Shown here piece by piece: positions 12,001 to 23,893 of a DNA stretch of 64,000 nt. The notes below the pieces were generated by a model, which ran no database searches, had not been told where the DNA came from, and saw only the letters and a program-made list of their open reading frames with translations. The translations under genes and the position numbers were made by a program. This DNA is from Hexactinellida sp. DTS-2022 (taxonomy: Eukaryota > Porifera > Hexactinellida): NCBI GenBank assembly GCA_028753945.1, contig JAPNXP010000005.1, positions 4,898,001 through 4,962,000 on the forward strand. Direction: 5' to 3'. The stretch's first letter is position 1, and each line of letters begins with the position of its first letter.

Positions 12001-13486
12001 ATATAACGCTATATAAATTACCTTCTATCAAAAGCTATAATTCTCTACTACCTCTACCGAATCATTTAATATAAACTACCAATTCAGCTGTACTTTAATC
12101 GATTTATTCTAATAGTCAGTCGTTATTGATATTACTGTTGTGCATTAGTTGTAGAATAAATTATCTCTGATAAATGGCATGGTATTTGGGAGTACAATAT
12201 AGTTTCGGTTAATTAAGGAGTACAAGGTTGAATTTCCCTAGCCTTTTCAAACTTACAAAGTATGGAAGTTACGAATTTCCGTAACTTTCAATTGCTCCTA
12301 TATTTTAACAAGAGTCTACTGTATATATTACATGTGATTAAGTGTTTCAACAAATTTACGCCAATTATATTGGCACATTAAACCACGAAATTGCGAAATT
12401 GCAAACTTTATATCTTGTTTTTATTAGGCCATCTCTTGTGTATATTATTTTTTTGTAGGCGAACAAATTAAAATTGCTAAACATGAATACGTATGTGTCT
12501 AATTAAATAATTAACATTACTAGCGCCATGAGTCACTGGATACCTCTTTGTTTGAATTATCTTAGTTAGTTGACATATTTAGTTAAGTTAGTAAGCATAA
12601 ATAACATACAAATGTACAATATTTTTAGATTTTGTTTAGGAACTTGCAAAATTATTTTTACTGTGTATGTGCCGACTACTTACTCCGTAGTGCCGGTACC
12701 GGTATTGAAAATGATTGTATTCTATTGTCTACCAACTCCAAACTTGCGGTGATCTGTTTTTATTTGAAATTAGTATAATAGTTGCCCTATAAGTTACTTC
12801 TGTACCCATATGCTAACTAGACAAAAATATATTGCTTATATACAATTTAAAAATTTTTAGTATAATATATTTCACTGAATCATCGTATTTCGCTTTGTTT
12901 TCCAAATTTTCCTGTTGTTTAGTAGAATAATGATTAAAGTTTACTGTACTCAAACTTGTAATTTGACCCACTTGCATAACATCTAAGCATAACGGTTGTA
13001 TATGCTGTGATCTAATTACTATCTTGTTACAAGTTTCTATTGCATTTATTGTTGCTATAGAGCAAATCCTACTACAGAAATAGCTGAACTATAAAAGTAA
13101 TTTGAATTCAGTCAGTTGGTCAGCTTTTCCAGAATATGAATATTCTATAATCACCTAATTATTGCCGAGTTCTGTTTTATATATTTTGATGGTTATATCG
13201 TTTTATTGGAGACAATTTAGGTATTTGTTTATTCAATATTTTCAATGCACAATTTCAGTTCATACACTTTTCTGATTCAATATTCAAGTTCAATTGGCTC
13301 AATTGTTATATGTAAAATGTGTTGTTTGACTTCCTATACAAAACGAAAATAGTAGTCTAAATTGTGTACATATTTATACGAGAAATCCCAAATTACAAGT
13401 TGAGAGATTTATCGATGTATTTCTATTCATTTAAAATTGTATTAGTTAAAGCCCAACTGTTCACCTTCCCACTTCCCCTGCGTATA
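12001..13486. other. Intergenic, cyclase to GW182
   Basis: About 1.5 kb without a supportable gene. It should hold the cyclase 3' UTR (AATAAA near 12155) and the promoter and any 5' non-coding exons of the GW182 gene. A degraded family A-like element sits at about 12203-12320. Confidence 0.5.
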
Positions 13487-16400
13487 ATGTTCACAACCGA
13501 GTCAAGCCAGTATGCAACAGTACTCGCACCTTTAGCAGATTCCTACCCAATACTCTGTCCACCTCTTGAACAAAACATCCTTGGTAATACTTCGCTCCGT
13601 CCATTTAGAGTAAGGCCTCCCAGCAAAAGCAATGTTGTAGGGAATTATAGACTCCCTCAAGACACTGGAGCGTTTTCAGTTATCAGTAATTATCCATCTG
13701 AGAGGAGTTCTCCTGAAGTTGAAAAGTTAGTTGCTTTTTAATTAATCAAATTATTTTGTTAATTATGACCCTTTCCACTAGATCTGGACCCCTCTTAACA
13801 TTAACTTTGAGCTTTTAAACAGTACCTATTATTGTATATATTGAGTAATTCAAACCTCATTTAATTACATATTATCCAATTATACTTGAGTTATCTATAA
13901 TTACTGTTTAGGAGGCGATCTCCAGACAACTATGCATTCTCGAGCCGAGCAAAGAGCACTTCCCCTACCTATTCTGATCCGAAATCCGAATCCAGCGGCT
14001 CTCCTCTCCTACAGTGCGCTTCTGACAACTCGTACTCTCAGATTGCTCTAATCGCACAGCATGACACTATAGCGATTAACTCTAGCTCGGGTGGCTTGGC
14101 AGAATCTGGATTTAACCCTCTCGGGTGTACACTGTATACACAGGATTCTGCTGTTAGCAGAGAAGAGGAAGTCAAGAGTGATAATGAGCTTAGCTTTTGG
14201 GAAATACAAAACTGTAAGTTTATTATTATTATTATTATAAGATTGCATCATTTTATGACTGAATATTAGCTATTTCGTTTCTATCCATTCTTGAATACTA
14301 ATTAGGTAATTGAACCACCTACAACTTACATAATAGCCTATCTGTCTATGCTGAGATAATTCTTATAATACATTATGCATCGATAACATACTCTGCATAG
14401 CTATTCTATTGTCAATGTGCGTGCTCAGTGATAATCTCATATTCATGTTGCTTAATCTAACTGTAGGAGTGAGAATTACCTTTACGTACTACATTCATTG
14501 TTTAACTTGAATTTCTAATTAATAATTTTACATAACTATGACGGTTTAATAGTAATAAGCAGATGTAATGTAGATATTAATTTTTGTAGTTTTGTTGTAG
14601 CTAAATACACATGGGAATTCTGGTCCCGTAATTACTTTCAATGTTAAAATCATAATTTCTTACAATTAGTTTTTGAAAGTACAGTCAGGTTCTTTTATTA
14701 TGAACATTCAAGAGACCAAAAATTGTGTTCATATTATAGATACTTTTTAGTAAGCAACTCAACTTAATACAAACCAAATTTAACCAATGTAAGTAGTTAT
14801 TGACCATAGGGCTTAAACGTTCATATTATAAAAACTTTCATATTAAAAACTGTTCACAATAAGCAAACCTGTCTATAATTAGTCCCCTTCTACCATACCT
14901 GTATTCACATTACCTTATGTCTGTAGGCAGTATATCTGCCGCTACTGAGACCAGCCCACCCCCCGCGCAGGATTCCAGCAGCAACAGCTCCAGTCCCTCC
15001 CGTCTGCCCGCCACCCCCACTCAGGGAGAGCCGGCAGTAGGGGGGCTGCAGGGGAAAGTGAAGCCTGTTGTTAACGGGGTGGGGCGTGGGGCGATTGGGA
15101 GAGGGCTGAAGAGTAAGAAGAGACTTAATTCAGGGGGAGAACAAAATGTTGGGACTTTGGAGACAGCACCTATAGGATGGGGCGAATTGCCGATGAATCC
15201 AAAAGATAATTTTGATGATGGTACTGAGTTCTGGGGACAACCAGATAAACCTGTAAGTTAAACTTCTATGTTCTTCCTACCCAATTGATACCGTAATTAT
15301 GTTTGTCTGGAAAACTACTTGAGCATGATTATGTCGTTAAGCCGTCTATCCTATTTTTAGATTTATATAATTCACAAAAATGTTAATATATAACGCCCTA
15401 TGTTAGACTGTGTTAACTTGCCAGTTGCATAATTATGTTTTACTGAATCAGTGATCTAATCTATAGATTTGTAATTTGTTACACGCCTCACTTTTGAGTT
15501 CCTGGTAGGGATATTGCATTTAAATATCTCTACACTATTTGCACTATTCAGATACTATTTAATTAGTAAATCTATTAGTGAATTTTTCTAATTCTTCAAC
15601 TTTGCAGCGTTGTAACATAATACTTTTTATCATAGACTAACACTAACATTCTTTACAAATTTGATCTGCCGTATATCTTTACTCAAATTTCTTCTGAGTA
15701 TTTCCACATTCCAACGCAACAAAAATGATTTTGATTTTTAGCTAAGTTGTCGCAGACATAATATTAATTGCATATTTTGGCAAAAATGTCATGTTTTGTT
15801 GCGATATGGGTTAATTTATTTTATAGCAAAACATCCTATTAATCGGTATATTGAATTTATCTTTAGATACTAAAGCAGGACAATGATATGTTCATGTACC
15901 TCAAAACTCCTTACAGTTCATTTACTCCATACGAGATGAATCCAAACACCAAACATTCTGCACAGTACACTTCTCTAACTGATCAACAGGTATTTATACA
16001 TTTATAACTGCTATAAATGCAAGAAACTTAGTTTACTAACTCTTAATTTTATTTAGAAACATATTCTACAAGAAATAATGCAAAGCAACTTTGACTTCCC
16101 TCCTTCTCAATCTGGTTTGTTTATATTTTGAAATAATTAATTGTTATTTACTGTTATTTAATATTCTCCGTTTACAGATGACTCAATGGGAATGGGGACT
16201 ATCTCTCCTGCACAGGCTTACAACCACAACTCTATGAACTCGATGTACCAAAGACACTTTTCAGAATCAAATATCCAAGGTCCAAGCATGCTCATAATGC
16301 AGCGTAACGTTATCACACTTCTAATGAAACAACAGGTTTGTATTGCACCGAATACCCATGGATAACCCGTTTGAACAGCAATATAATTTATATCGATCGA

Positions 16401-18517
16401 TAGTATCTTCAAATGCAAAAGGGGTTTACTCTAGAACAAGCGATTCAATACTTACTGCAAGAAACAAAGTCCCAACACCAGAAATTAATGTCCACACTTT
16501 ATCAACAAGGGAGTAAGCAGCAGTACTCACCACAGACTAACCTAAACATACAAATGTCTTCTATGCTAATTAACCTACTGCAACAGCAGCTCAGTAACGT
16601 CACTGGTAAATTCTTAACTAATTATTTGTTGTAAATACTTTCGTTAGTAAAACACCAGAGGAACGTCAACATTTGTTTGCTTTCCTAAAATCCGTATTAA
16701 CAGAGAATTAATTACTGTAAAACCTCGTTAATTAATACGAACACGGTTAATACGTACACTATTTCAGCCCCCTTCAAATCCTTTCAATACAAGTGACACC
16801 GGTTAATACGAATTTCGATTGACAGTAGGTATAACTATTATCGATGTTCTACAATAATTCAATTTATTTCCAATAGCTCAACCAATAAATGGATTCCCAA
16901 TGGGAAACCAATACATGAACAAGTCTATGTATGTCCCCCCACTCTCGGATCCGCACACGCCTTCCTACGAGCAGCACTTCCCCTCTACCCCCCAGGAATA
17001 TCAGCTGGGGTACCCCCCCTCCCAGACGCCCAGACAGGGACAAGCTAAGAACCAGCAATGGATCGTACAGCAGCTAGTCAAGTTCCATATGTTCAATAAC
17101 GATAATGAGAATAAGAACGAAGGGAAATCAGTGGGGAAAGAACCGATTAGTTTGAATTACACCAAATCTTTAGATCCCTCATTCCATGCGCACGATACAT
17201 CGTCAATGAAATACAACTTAATTCGTAGCTCTTCGCTTATCGATCAACAGATCTCCGATTACACTCGCCAGAGGAAAATGAATAGCTCTATGTCATCACT
17301 GCACACTGATGACTCGTATAACTTCCAAGAACTTCCCCCATCACTTTACGACGCTTTTGAGGATAAGTTAGTAGAACCGGAGGAACCTGTTTTCCACGAG
17401 TCATATGACCGTGTTCCCCCCTCTCCATCATTCGCCACACAAACCCATACATTCTCCCCTGGTGCCCTGGCTTTCTACCCGCCGGGACATTTCCACGAGC
17501 CTGAGGAGAAAGTCCCCAATCTGTTCTCCTCACTGCCGGCTAGCTTACACCCGACTAGCTACGAGCCCCCCTCCCCACGCTTGTTCTATGGGAATAAACT
17601 GGAAACCACACCACTCGACTACGATGCATTCCCACACACAGATTTATACCACAACAAACCAAACTCAGAAGTCGACAAGCTTACTTCCCGCATACTGAAT
17701 AAGTCTCCAACGCAATACAATCCTCTGTTGTTACCAGCGAGTAAGGCCTATACTCCTGGCTACATGCCTAGTTATATGGGTGATGGGAACAGTAGCAACT
17801 CAATCGGAATGAAAGCTGACCTGCTTACACACTCTCTGCCCACTGGGATCGGGCTGGAGAGATCTGATGCGGCCTGGCTGTTCCTCACTGGTCTTAACAA
17901 CCGGGTAGGTTATTGGCATGCTTAGGTGCCGTTCAAACGTTAAAGTAACGTATACAAGGGGGTAACCAATGTGTGACAGATCATGCTCATTGTATTACAA
18001 AATTGTAAAAACTTGACTTAGGTAGGGGCGTCTAATTTTCCTGGAATTTTGGTTTTTAACGTTTGAACGGACTCTTAAAATGGTGATTTATCCGGTGATA
18101 TGATTAATGTGACATTCTATATAGATTGATAAAGCTCAGTTAGAACGTTACTTCTCTCCATTTGGAAGCACCAGTGTTGTTCATAGTGCCAAAAACCGCA
18201 CTGCTATTCTCACATTCAAGCAAGCTAGCGACGCCAAGAATGCGAAAAGCGCGGTTAAGAGCATGCTGCCACCCGAAGCTTATGAAACCTGTGACATTTG
18301 TACTGATCCTAACGAGCTATCATTCTTTATCGGTAAATTCGCGGAATCTCCCGTTAGGGACACGACCCCATGGGGATACGGTCTCTCCGGTAGTGTCGAT
18401 TCAGCTTTCTCCTTCGATAGCTCCATTTCATTCCCGAGTTCTGATTTCCCACAAGAAGATATCTCACAGTTAGAGGAACAAATCGAGCTTAATTATCTTC
18501 CTAACGGTTTGCTTTAA
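13487..18517 (+). CDS. TNRC6: GW182/TNRC6 homologue
   Basis: Scaffold of miRNA silencing that links Argonaute to the PAN and CCR4-NOT deadenylases. Exons: 13487-13725, 13912-14213, 14927-15252, 15867-15989, 16057-16114, 16178-16335, 16404-16605, 16877-17904, 18125-18517; 2,829 nt, 942 aa, in frame at every junction. Visible features: Ser/Pro-rich low-complexity N-terminus; tryptophan motifs of the GW/WG type (SFWEIQN, IGWGELP, EFWGQPDK, near residues 160-290); a Gln-rich middle; a possible PAM2-like stretch (YNPLLLPASKAYTPG, about 760), which is weak; and an RRM split by the last intron (WLFLTGLNNR then IDKAQLERYFSPFG, AILTFKQASDA). The tail has TPWGYG, a CCR4-NOT-type Trp motif. Shorter than vertebrate TNRC6 (1,700-1,900 aa); upstream coding exons cannot be excluded. 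Confidence 0.8.
14682..14874. repeat. MITE family D, copy 2
   Basis: Begins CAGTCAGGTTCTTTTATTAT and ends with inverse TTCACAATAAGCAAACCTG. Same interior blocks as 7135-7323. It lies in the 713-nt second intron of the GW182 gene. Confidence 0.65.
16713..16830. repeat. MITE family A, truncated
   Basis: Left end TACTGTAAAACCTCGTTAAT with AATACGAACACGGTTAATAC and the CCCCTTCAAATC block, then stops short of a right end. In a GW182 intron. Confidence 0.65.
17925..18076. repeat. MITE family K, copy 2
   Basis: Begins TTAGGTGCCGTTCAAACGTT and ends AACGTTTGAACGGACTCTTA, clear terminal inverted repeats of about 20 bp. It fills the 220-nt last intron of GW182, within the RRM coding region. Confidence 0.75.
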
Positions 18518-19244
18518 TTCTCTCCATCACTTGCGAGCTGCTATTGATCACCATAACATAACATTCCTCCCTATTACGCTCTAATCCTTTCCGTTATCTC
18601 TTTTCGCATATTACTTACTCTGTGGTCACTTATATATCTGGCTACCTTTCACTGCTAAGTCCCGAACTTCTAGTGAAAGCTTTTATGTATATCTTGGTAT
18701 CTTTTATTCTTTCTTATTTACCACCGGGGTGTAAAAATTACGTTCTTTTGTATTATTAGTTTGTGAAGTATCTATTTTTAGTTTTGAGCTATATTATTCG
18801 TTGCTCTTTTTCTAACTTTTCTACTTTCCCTCTCTCTTTTACTTCAAACTTATTTCTCAACGCATTTATCTTGTACTTGTTTCTTGAGTCACTTTTTGTG
18901 AATATTTTATGTTTATATTGTTGCACACACTTTTTGCATGTATTTTATAGACACTTGATTAAACTATCTCTTATAGCTATAATATGTTATAAATATTCTC
19001 TTATTTTATCAATGGTTTGCAAACTATGTTATATTCCTTAAATTTCCAAATATTATGATACTATTTTGACGAGGATTTGCTCTGATTTTCCTTGAATAAT
19101 AACTTGTACAGTAATTTCAAGCCGCCTTAGGGGGAATATTTTAATTTAGTAATTTTAGCATACTCCGGCACTTCAAACTAATGATACTAAAAGCAATAAA
19201 TAACCTTTCACTGTATTTTAACTGTGTCGATTAGATTAAGAAAT
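18518..19244. other. Intergenic, GW182 3' UTR
   Basis: T-rich on the plus strand, probably the long 3' UTR of the GW182 gene; AATAAA near 19195. A 92-codon open frame at 18763-19041 is hydrophobic Phe/Leu translation of the T-rich tract and not credible as a gene. An AG just before 19235 could be an acceptor for a non-coding 5' exon of the next gene. Confidence 0.45.
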
Positions 19245-19457
19245 ATGGATCCGTCACACCCTCTTGCAATAAAGTCTAAGTCCCGTCCTATCTACACATG
19301 CCCACAATTGCCCTTTGCGCCCAGAAGAGAATACATTATTGCTAAATGCCTAGGTGCCCTAATGGTATCTTGGATAATGTGGAGATTCAAACACGACTGG
19401 AGGGACTTAGTGGGGCATCCGTATCTCCCACCCGATTTAGATGAGGACGATGATTAG
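19245..19457 (+). CDS. NDUFB2: NDUFB2-like complex I subunit
   Basis: Small single-exon frame of 70 aa from ATG 19245. The C-terminal half has the pattern of NDUFB2 (AGGG), an accessory subunit in the membrane arm of mitochondrial complex I: one membrane helix ending in WIMWRFKHDW, then the loop VGHPYLPPDL and an acidic tail DEDDD (compare the WILWRFWHD...LGHFPYPDP...DD pattern known for the family). Residues 1-30 are basic and could aid mitochondrial import. Size fits the mature family. The assignment rests on a short motif, so confidence is moderate. It lies in an isolated position, about 730 bp after GW182 and 810 bp before the next gene. Confidence 0.6.
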   Translation: MDPSHPLAIKSKSRPIYTCPQLPFAPRREYIIAKCLGALMVSWIMWRFKHDWRDLVGHPYLPPDLDEDDD

Positions 19458-20269
19458 TAACATTTGACAACACCACTGTTGATTAACTGTAGTGCCGTTA
19501 TTTACGTAATTATACATATATCATAATGCAATATGATAAGAATAGAATTGTACTAGTGTTTCCCTTGACACTTCATTTCTTTTGGGGGGTTTCAATTCCC
19601 CAAAGCGCATACGTATTCGACTGTTATTTATCCTTTTTTATGTGGATTAGTAATTTAACAAGACTGAATTTGACTAATCTTTAGTTTATGTGTAATGTTG
19701 GGATTACTTATAATCGAAATCTCCCTCAGTTTACTTACTGTTACAACCTAGGGCCAGGGGAACAAAATGAATTTATCATAATACTTTTGATAATTGTGAA
19801 CTTTAATTAAAGTCCAAAAGTTTTTAACTATATAGGAATGTTTTTAGCTAGTTTAATGGCTTTAAAATGATCGAACAATATGAGGTAACTAACCCGAGGA
19901 TGAGTTTATTGTTGTTAATTGAATTTTGATTGAATAGAAATTGTTAGCTGACAATTTCTTTACGTGACAGCAAATGATAAGGCTTTAGCTCAACATATGT
20001 TGCCATATGGACACACACAAACAACGTGTAATATTCAATGCATCTAAACCATTTTATGCAACATAATTTAGGCAAGTTCTATTCCCCAAAGTGACATACT
20101 TGTCAGAAATTCAATACGTAATACGTATACCACTAATAGATTATTGAATTACAGTGAAGAGATATTTTTAGTATACTACATAGGCCCTACTTATTCAGTT
20201 ACATTGTATTTAGTATCTAATTAGTAAGTTTGTTATCCAAAGAATTTATTTATAACCGCGATTACAACA
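19458..20269. other. Intergenic before Ro60-like gene
   Basis: AT-rich, no gene seen. The phrase ATTCCCCAAAG appears twice (about 19594 and 20082), each a few bases before an ACATAC/CATACGT-type stretch; meaning unknown. Contains the promoter of the downstream RGG/vWA gene. Confidence 0.4.
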
Positions 20270-23200
20270 ATGCCACCCAGAAGAGGCGTAGGTGGTCGCG
20301 GGAGAGGGCGTGGCAGGGGCCGCGGCCGCGGGGGCCCGGCAGGGGTGCCAGGAGCCGCGAGAGGGGGCGCGAGGGGCGCGAGACAGCCAGTGGGGGGGCG
20401 AGGGGGGAGAGGGAGGGGTAGGGGGGCCCATAAGAGGGGGGGCGGGTCTGGCGCTGCTAAACCAATGGACGTAGATAATGATCAGTCGTTCATAGCTAAT
20501 ATCGGCGAACTCGATACACCAGTGGGTAAACTGAGAGGGATTTTCACTGGGAAATGCAAGTTCGATGATCATTACGATGCTCAGATTGAAGATTTGGAGC
20601 AATACCTTAGTGTTCTGGCCGTTCTTGAGAAAAGCGGAGTAGAGGTACGATATTAATTATCCCGATTATCCATGGTGTATACTGCTTTATGTTGTGTATA
20701 AATACAATAGGTAACTCAAGGCGCTAAGGTTCGATGTTTGGCCGCTAGCTGGGCTCGCCACGACTATAAATTGGCTGAAATCTTGTTGACTTGTAAGGAT
20801 AAGTTCAGTTTGAGAGAAGTCCTGAAAGCCCTAACTCTACTGGATTCAGCGAGAGAAGAGAGAGCTCTCGAAAAACGACTCAAAAGGTTGGACATTCAAA
20901 AAGCACGACCCTCTAAGAAGGGAAAAGTTAAAAACGATTTGGATAATATTAGGAAAGAAATACCTAAGGTAACAACTGGTTGTTTTACGTAATTACACTG
21001 AAAACATATTCTTTTTAATGCAATTATTATCTCAGATAGGATCAGTTAGTGGCGCTTTGGTTCGTCATGTCAGCAAATGGGTGAGCACTATCCCTGAAGA
21101 AGACATGGAATTCTTTGCTGTATTTATGCCTAAAGAGCCTTGGAAGAAGCTAGCAGATATTCTACACCTGCATCCACAGAAGCATCAACCTCAGTGTCCA
21201 TGGTTCCTGCCTCACTGCTACGGCAAGGAGGCTCCGCCTAACACACTCGTAGCGCAGTGTGCTAACATGACAGCTGAGAACGTATCAGAGCTGGTATGTA
21301 TAATTCCTATTTATATATAGTAGGGAGTGTAGCATTTAATTACGTATATTATTTAACTCTGATGTACAGTAGAACCAAACATCAAGGGACCGTCAAAATG
21401 TGTACTCCTTACAAGAAATTCGTATTAATTAACCGTTGTTATTTGTATTGATAAAGATTTGAAGGGGACTGAAATAGTGTACATATTAACCGGAATTTCG
21501 TATTACCATGTTATTGCTAACGAGTTTCTACTGTATTTTAGTTCCCAAGAAAACTTATAGCTATCTAATAAATAGCAATGAGTTTCTTCGGAACTAAAAT
21601 CACTTCTTAACTTCCTAACACAGCTATTATTGAGGTTACTATGCTTCTCCACATTCCAATGTAGGTGATGGGTTGCGACGTTCCCTACTCGCACGTGCGT
21701 AAATTCGCGACTGCTCTCAGTGTCCCTGCGAAGGCTCGCATCGCTAGCTACACGAAGGAGCTGGACACTCTGCTGTGGTACTTCGAGGAGCTGGACTGCA
21801 AGGAAGTGCACCAGATCATAGACGAGAGACTGGGCAGGGGCGACGCTATTAAGCTGCCGTACGGGAAACTAATGGAGAGAATGCTGTACTTCCATATGCA
21901 GCGAGAGGGAATAAGCACTGAGAATAGAGGGTTAGTTTATACTATATTATTGTATATCCTTTCAATTGATTCTTGTATAGTAGAACTGAGTCAGTAATTT
22001 AATAAATACGTAAGTGTTGAGTTTACTTGCATATAAATATATACTGCTTTGTAAACTTGCTTAAAAAATAGTACGTACTAAGCCAAAGCATGTACTAACC
22101 CTGGTAGTTATAACCGAGTTCTACTGCATTATAAAAGCTGCATTATGTAGCTAAATATACAGTCTACTTCGTTTAATAGAGTCACCTCGGGACCAGGTTA
22201 CTTTGACCCGATTAAGCGGAGAAATCTATTAGCTGTATTTATTATTATTATTATTATTATTCTGTTTCAGGTATTTCTCGAGTCGAGGCAGTGGCGGCGC
22301 CTCGGGCCCGGCTAAAGTTGACATTCCTTTCTTCCCGAAACTAATCCCCATAGCTGACTGCCGACTGCGGGAATCCGGTCTGCCGCTGGAGCAGCCGGTA
22401 GCCGTGTTGGGAGACGCGAGCTCTTCAATGGAGGTAGCTATTCGCACCAGCACAATAGTAGCCAGTCTCTTCTGCGCCATGTGCGGCTCTAGCAAACTCA
22501 GCTTCTTCGACGGCAAGCTGCGGCCCTCTCCCCTGCAGCCGGAGACTATAGAGGGGGTGAGTGCTATTGTATGGTGCTAGCGTCCTAATGTTATACTGGG
22601 TAAAGAGTATACAGTAGAACCTCGTATCACATGGCTCAAAAAAATATTGCTTTTTTATATTACTTGATTTCCCACTAGGCTATTCTATTAGCTATTATTT
22701 ACTAACTTGTTTAAATAATTGTTTTGGAAATCATTCAACTCCACGAATGTAATATAATCAAGTGACTTATTGTGAACATATTTTTGTTTGCTTAATATTA
22801 AAACTCTTTATTATGAACAAGCCCTAATTTACTCGGTACCTCTAAATTTAATTTGATGTAAAGGGGTTCAATAAATGGAATTTCACTCTTGTTTATACAT
22901 ACGTACTAGGATATAATTGTATTTATGTACAGTTTTCGGTTATTTAGGTGTTGGAAGTCGCAGTTAAGGTTAACGCATCAGGCTCTACAGCCCCCGCGGC
23001 ATGTCTATACCCTTATTTCGAGAAACAAGAAATAATAAAAACATTCGTCATAGTTACTGACGAAGAGGAGAACACGGCTTGTAACGGTTACAAATTCTGT
23101 CCACTTTTCAAGAAGTATTACGAGACTGTGTACCCTGCTAAACTAGTGTTTGTATCCTTTTTAAGATCTCAACACCAGAGTGGGCAAATGGTTAAAGAAC

Positions 23201-23385
23201 TGAAAAGTCTTGGCATGAATCCGATGCAGTTTGTTTTTAACCAAGCGCGGCCTGATCTAACAAAACTTGATAATTTACTTGGCCTTTTGTCATCGTCCTC
23301 AATTGCTTTTAATGATGAGGTTATGGGGACAGTTAAGGAACTGAAAAACAAAGGATTAGAGAGTCTACAGAAATTCCTAAAGTAG
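20270..23385 (+). CDS. Ro60-like vWA protein with RGG tail
   Basis: Six exons: 20270-20644, 20711-20968, 21036-21293, 21665-21930, 22271-22556, 22948-23385; 1,881 nt, 626 aa, in frame. Residues 1-65 are almost only Arg, Gly and Ala (RGRGRGRGRG), a GAR/RGG box typical of RNA-binding, methylated nuclear proteins; its DNA is locally very GC-rich. Residues about 75-390 look helical and repeat-like, as in TROVE modules. The C-terminal third is a von Willebrand A domain with a full MIDAS: GDASSSM (DxSxS), a Thr in ASGSTAPAA, and an Asp in VTDEEEN. Domain order recalls Ro60 (TROVE plus vWA), the ring protein that binds misfolded RNAs and Y RNAs, but the sequence is not a plain Ro60 orthologue and the RGG tail is extra. 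Function is inferred only at fold level. Confidence 0.6.
21367..21533. repeat. MITE family A, inverted orientation
   Basis: Starts CAGTAGAACCAAACATCAAG and ends GCTAACGAGTTTCTACTG. The interior GAAGGGGACTGAAATAGTG is the reverse of the family block. In an intron of the RGG/vWA gene. Confidence 0.7.
21979..22126. repeat. MITE family E, copy 1
   Basis: Left AGTAGAACTGAGTCAG and right TTATAACCGAGTTCTACTG are inverted; interior TATACTGCTTTGTAAACTTG matches the copies at 47180 and 52765. In an intron of the RGG/vWA gene. Confidence 0.6.
22160..22236. repeat. MITE family F, partial copy
   Basis: CAGTCTACTTCGTTTAATAG followed by CACCTCGGGACCAGGTTACT and GATTAAGCGGAGAAATC, then runs into a (TTA)n microsatellite (about 22239-22262) just before the splice acceptor. 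Confidence 0.65.
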
Positions 23386-23893
23386 ATGTAAGAGCGGATA
23401 TTTGTAAGTATGCTATTATTGTTACTTTGATTAGGTTGAATTTATTTATTACTTCTAGTTCGTGTGAAATTTCGTTTCTGAATATTATTCGCTTTGTTTT
23501 GGAGAATGCGTTAGCAAGGCTATATACAGTCGACTCCGCTTAATAGAGCCACCGGTTAATATATTTCTCCGCTTAATGGGGTCAAAGTAACCTGGTCCCG
23601 AGGTGGCTCTATTAAGCGGAGTCGACTGTATATTATAAACTAGGAAATACGATTTTAATATTGTTATTATTTCTGTTTGTCTTATTTGTAGAATTCTCGA
23701 ATTTTTATACAAATTATAAGATAGAATCTAAACATTTGTTAACAATTTTTAGGTCGCAAAAGTTTTGGTATAGATAAGTTTAGCAGGATATCATTTTAAC
23801 ATAATCCTTCGATTGTTTACATGCTTTAATATCTTATTTATTTATTTCCTTAATTAGCTAATGTGTATATACTTTTGACAGACAGTAAGTAGT
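23386..23893. other. Intergenic with family F MITE
   Basis: About 500 bp between the RGG/vWA gene and the GH5 gene. Besides the MITE listed separately at 23527-23628, I see only AT-rich DNA that should hold the GH5 promoter. Confidence 0.5.
23527..23628. repeat. MITE family F, perfect short copy
   Basis: A 102-bp near-palindrome: begins CAGTCGACTCCGCTTAATAG and ends with its exact inverse, flanked by TA. Best-preserved copy of the family, so probably a recent insertion. Confidence 0.85.

Noticed and set aside
18763-19041. 92-codon hydrophobic open frame
   Set aside because: T-rich 3' UTR DNA gives Phe/Leu/Ile by composition; no splice or start evidence.
20246-20602. Antisense and alternate frames over the GC-rich RGG exon
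   Set aside because: GC-rich repeats keep several frames open; only the frame that continues through five spliced exons is supported.
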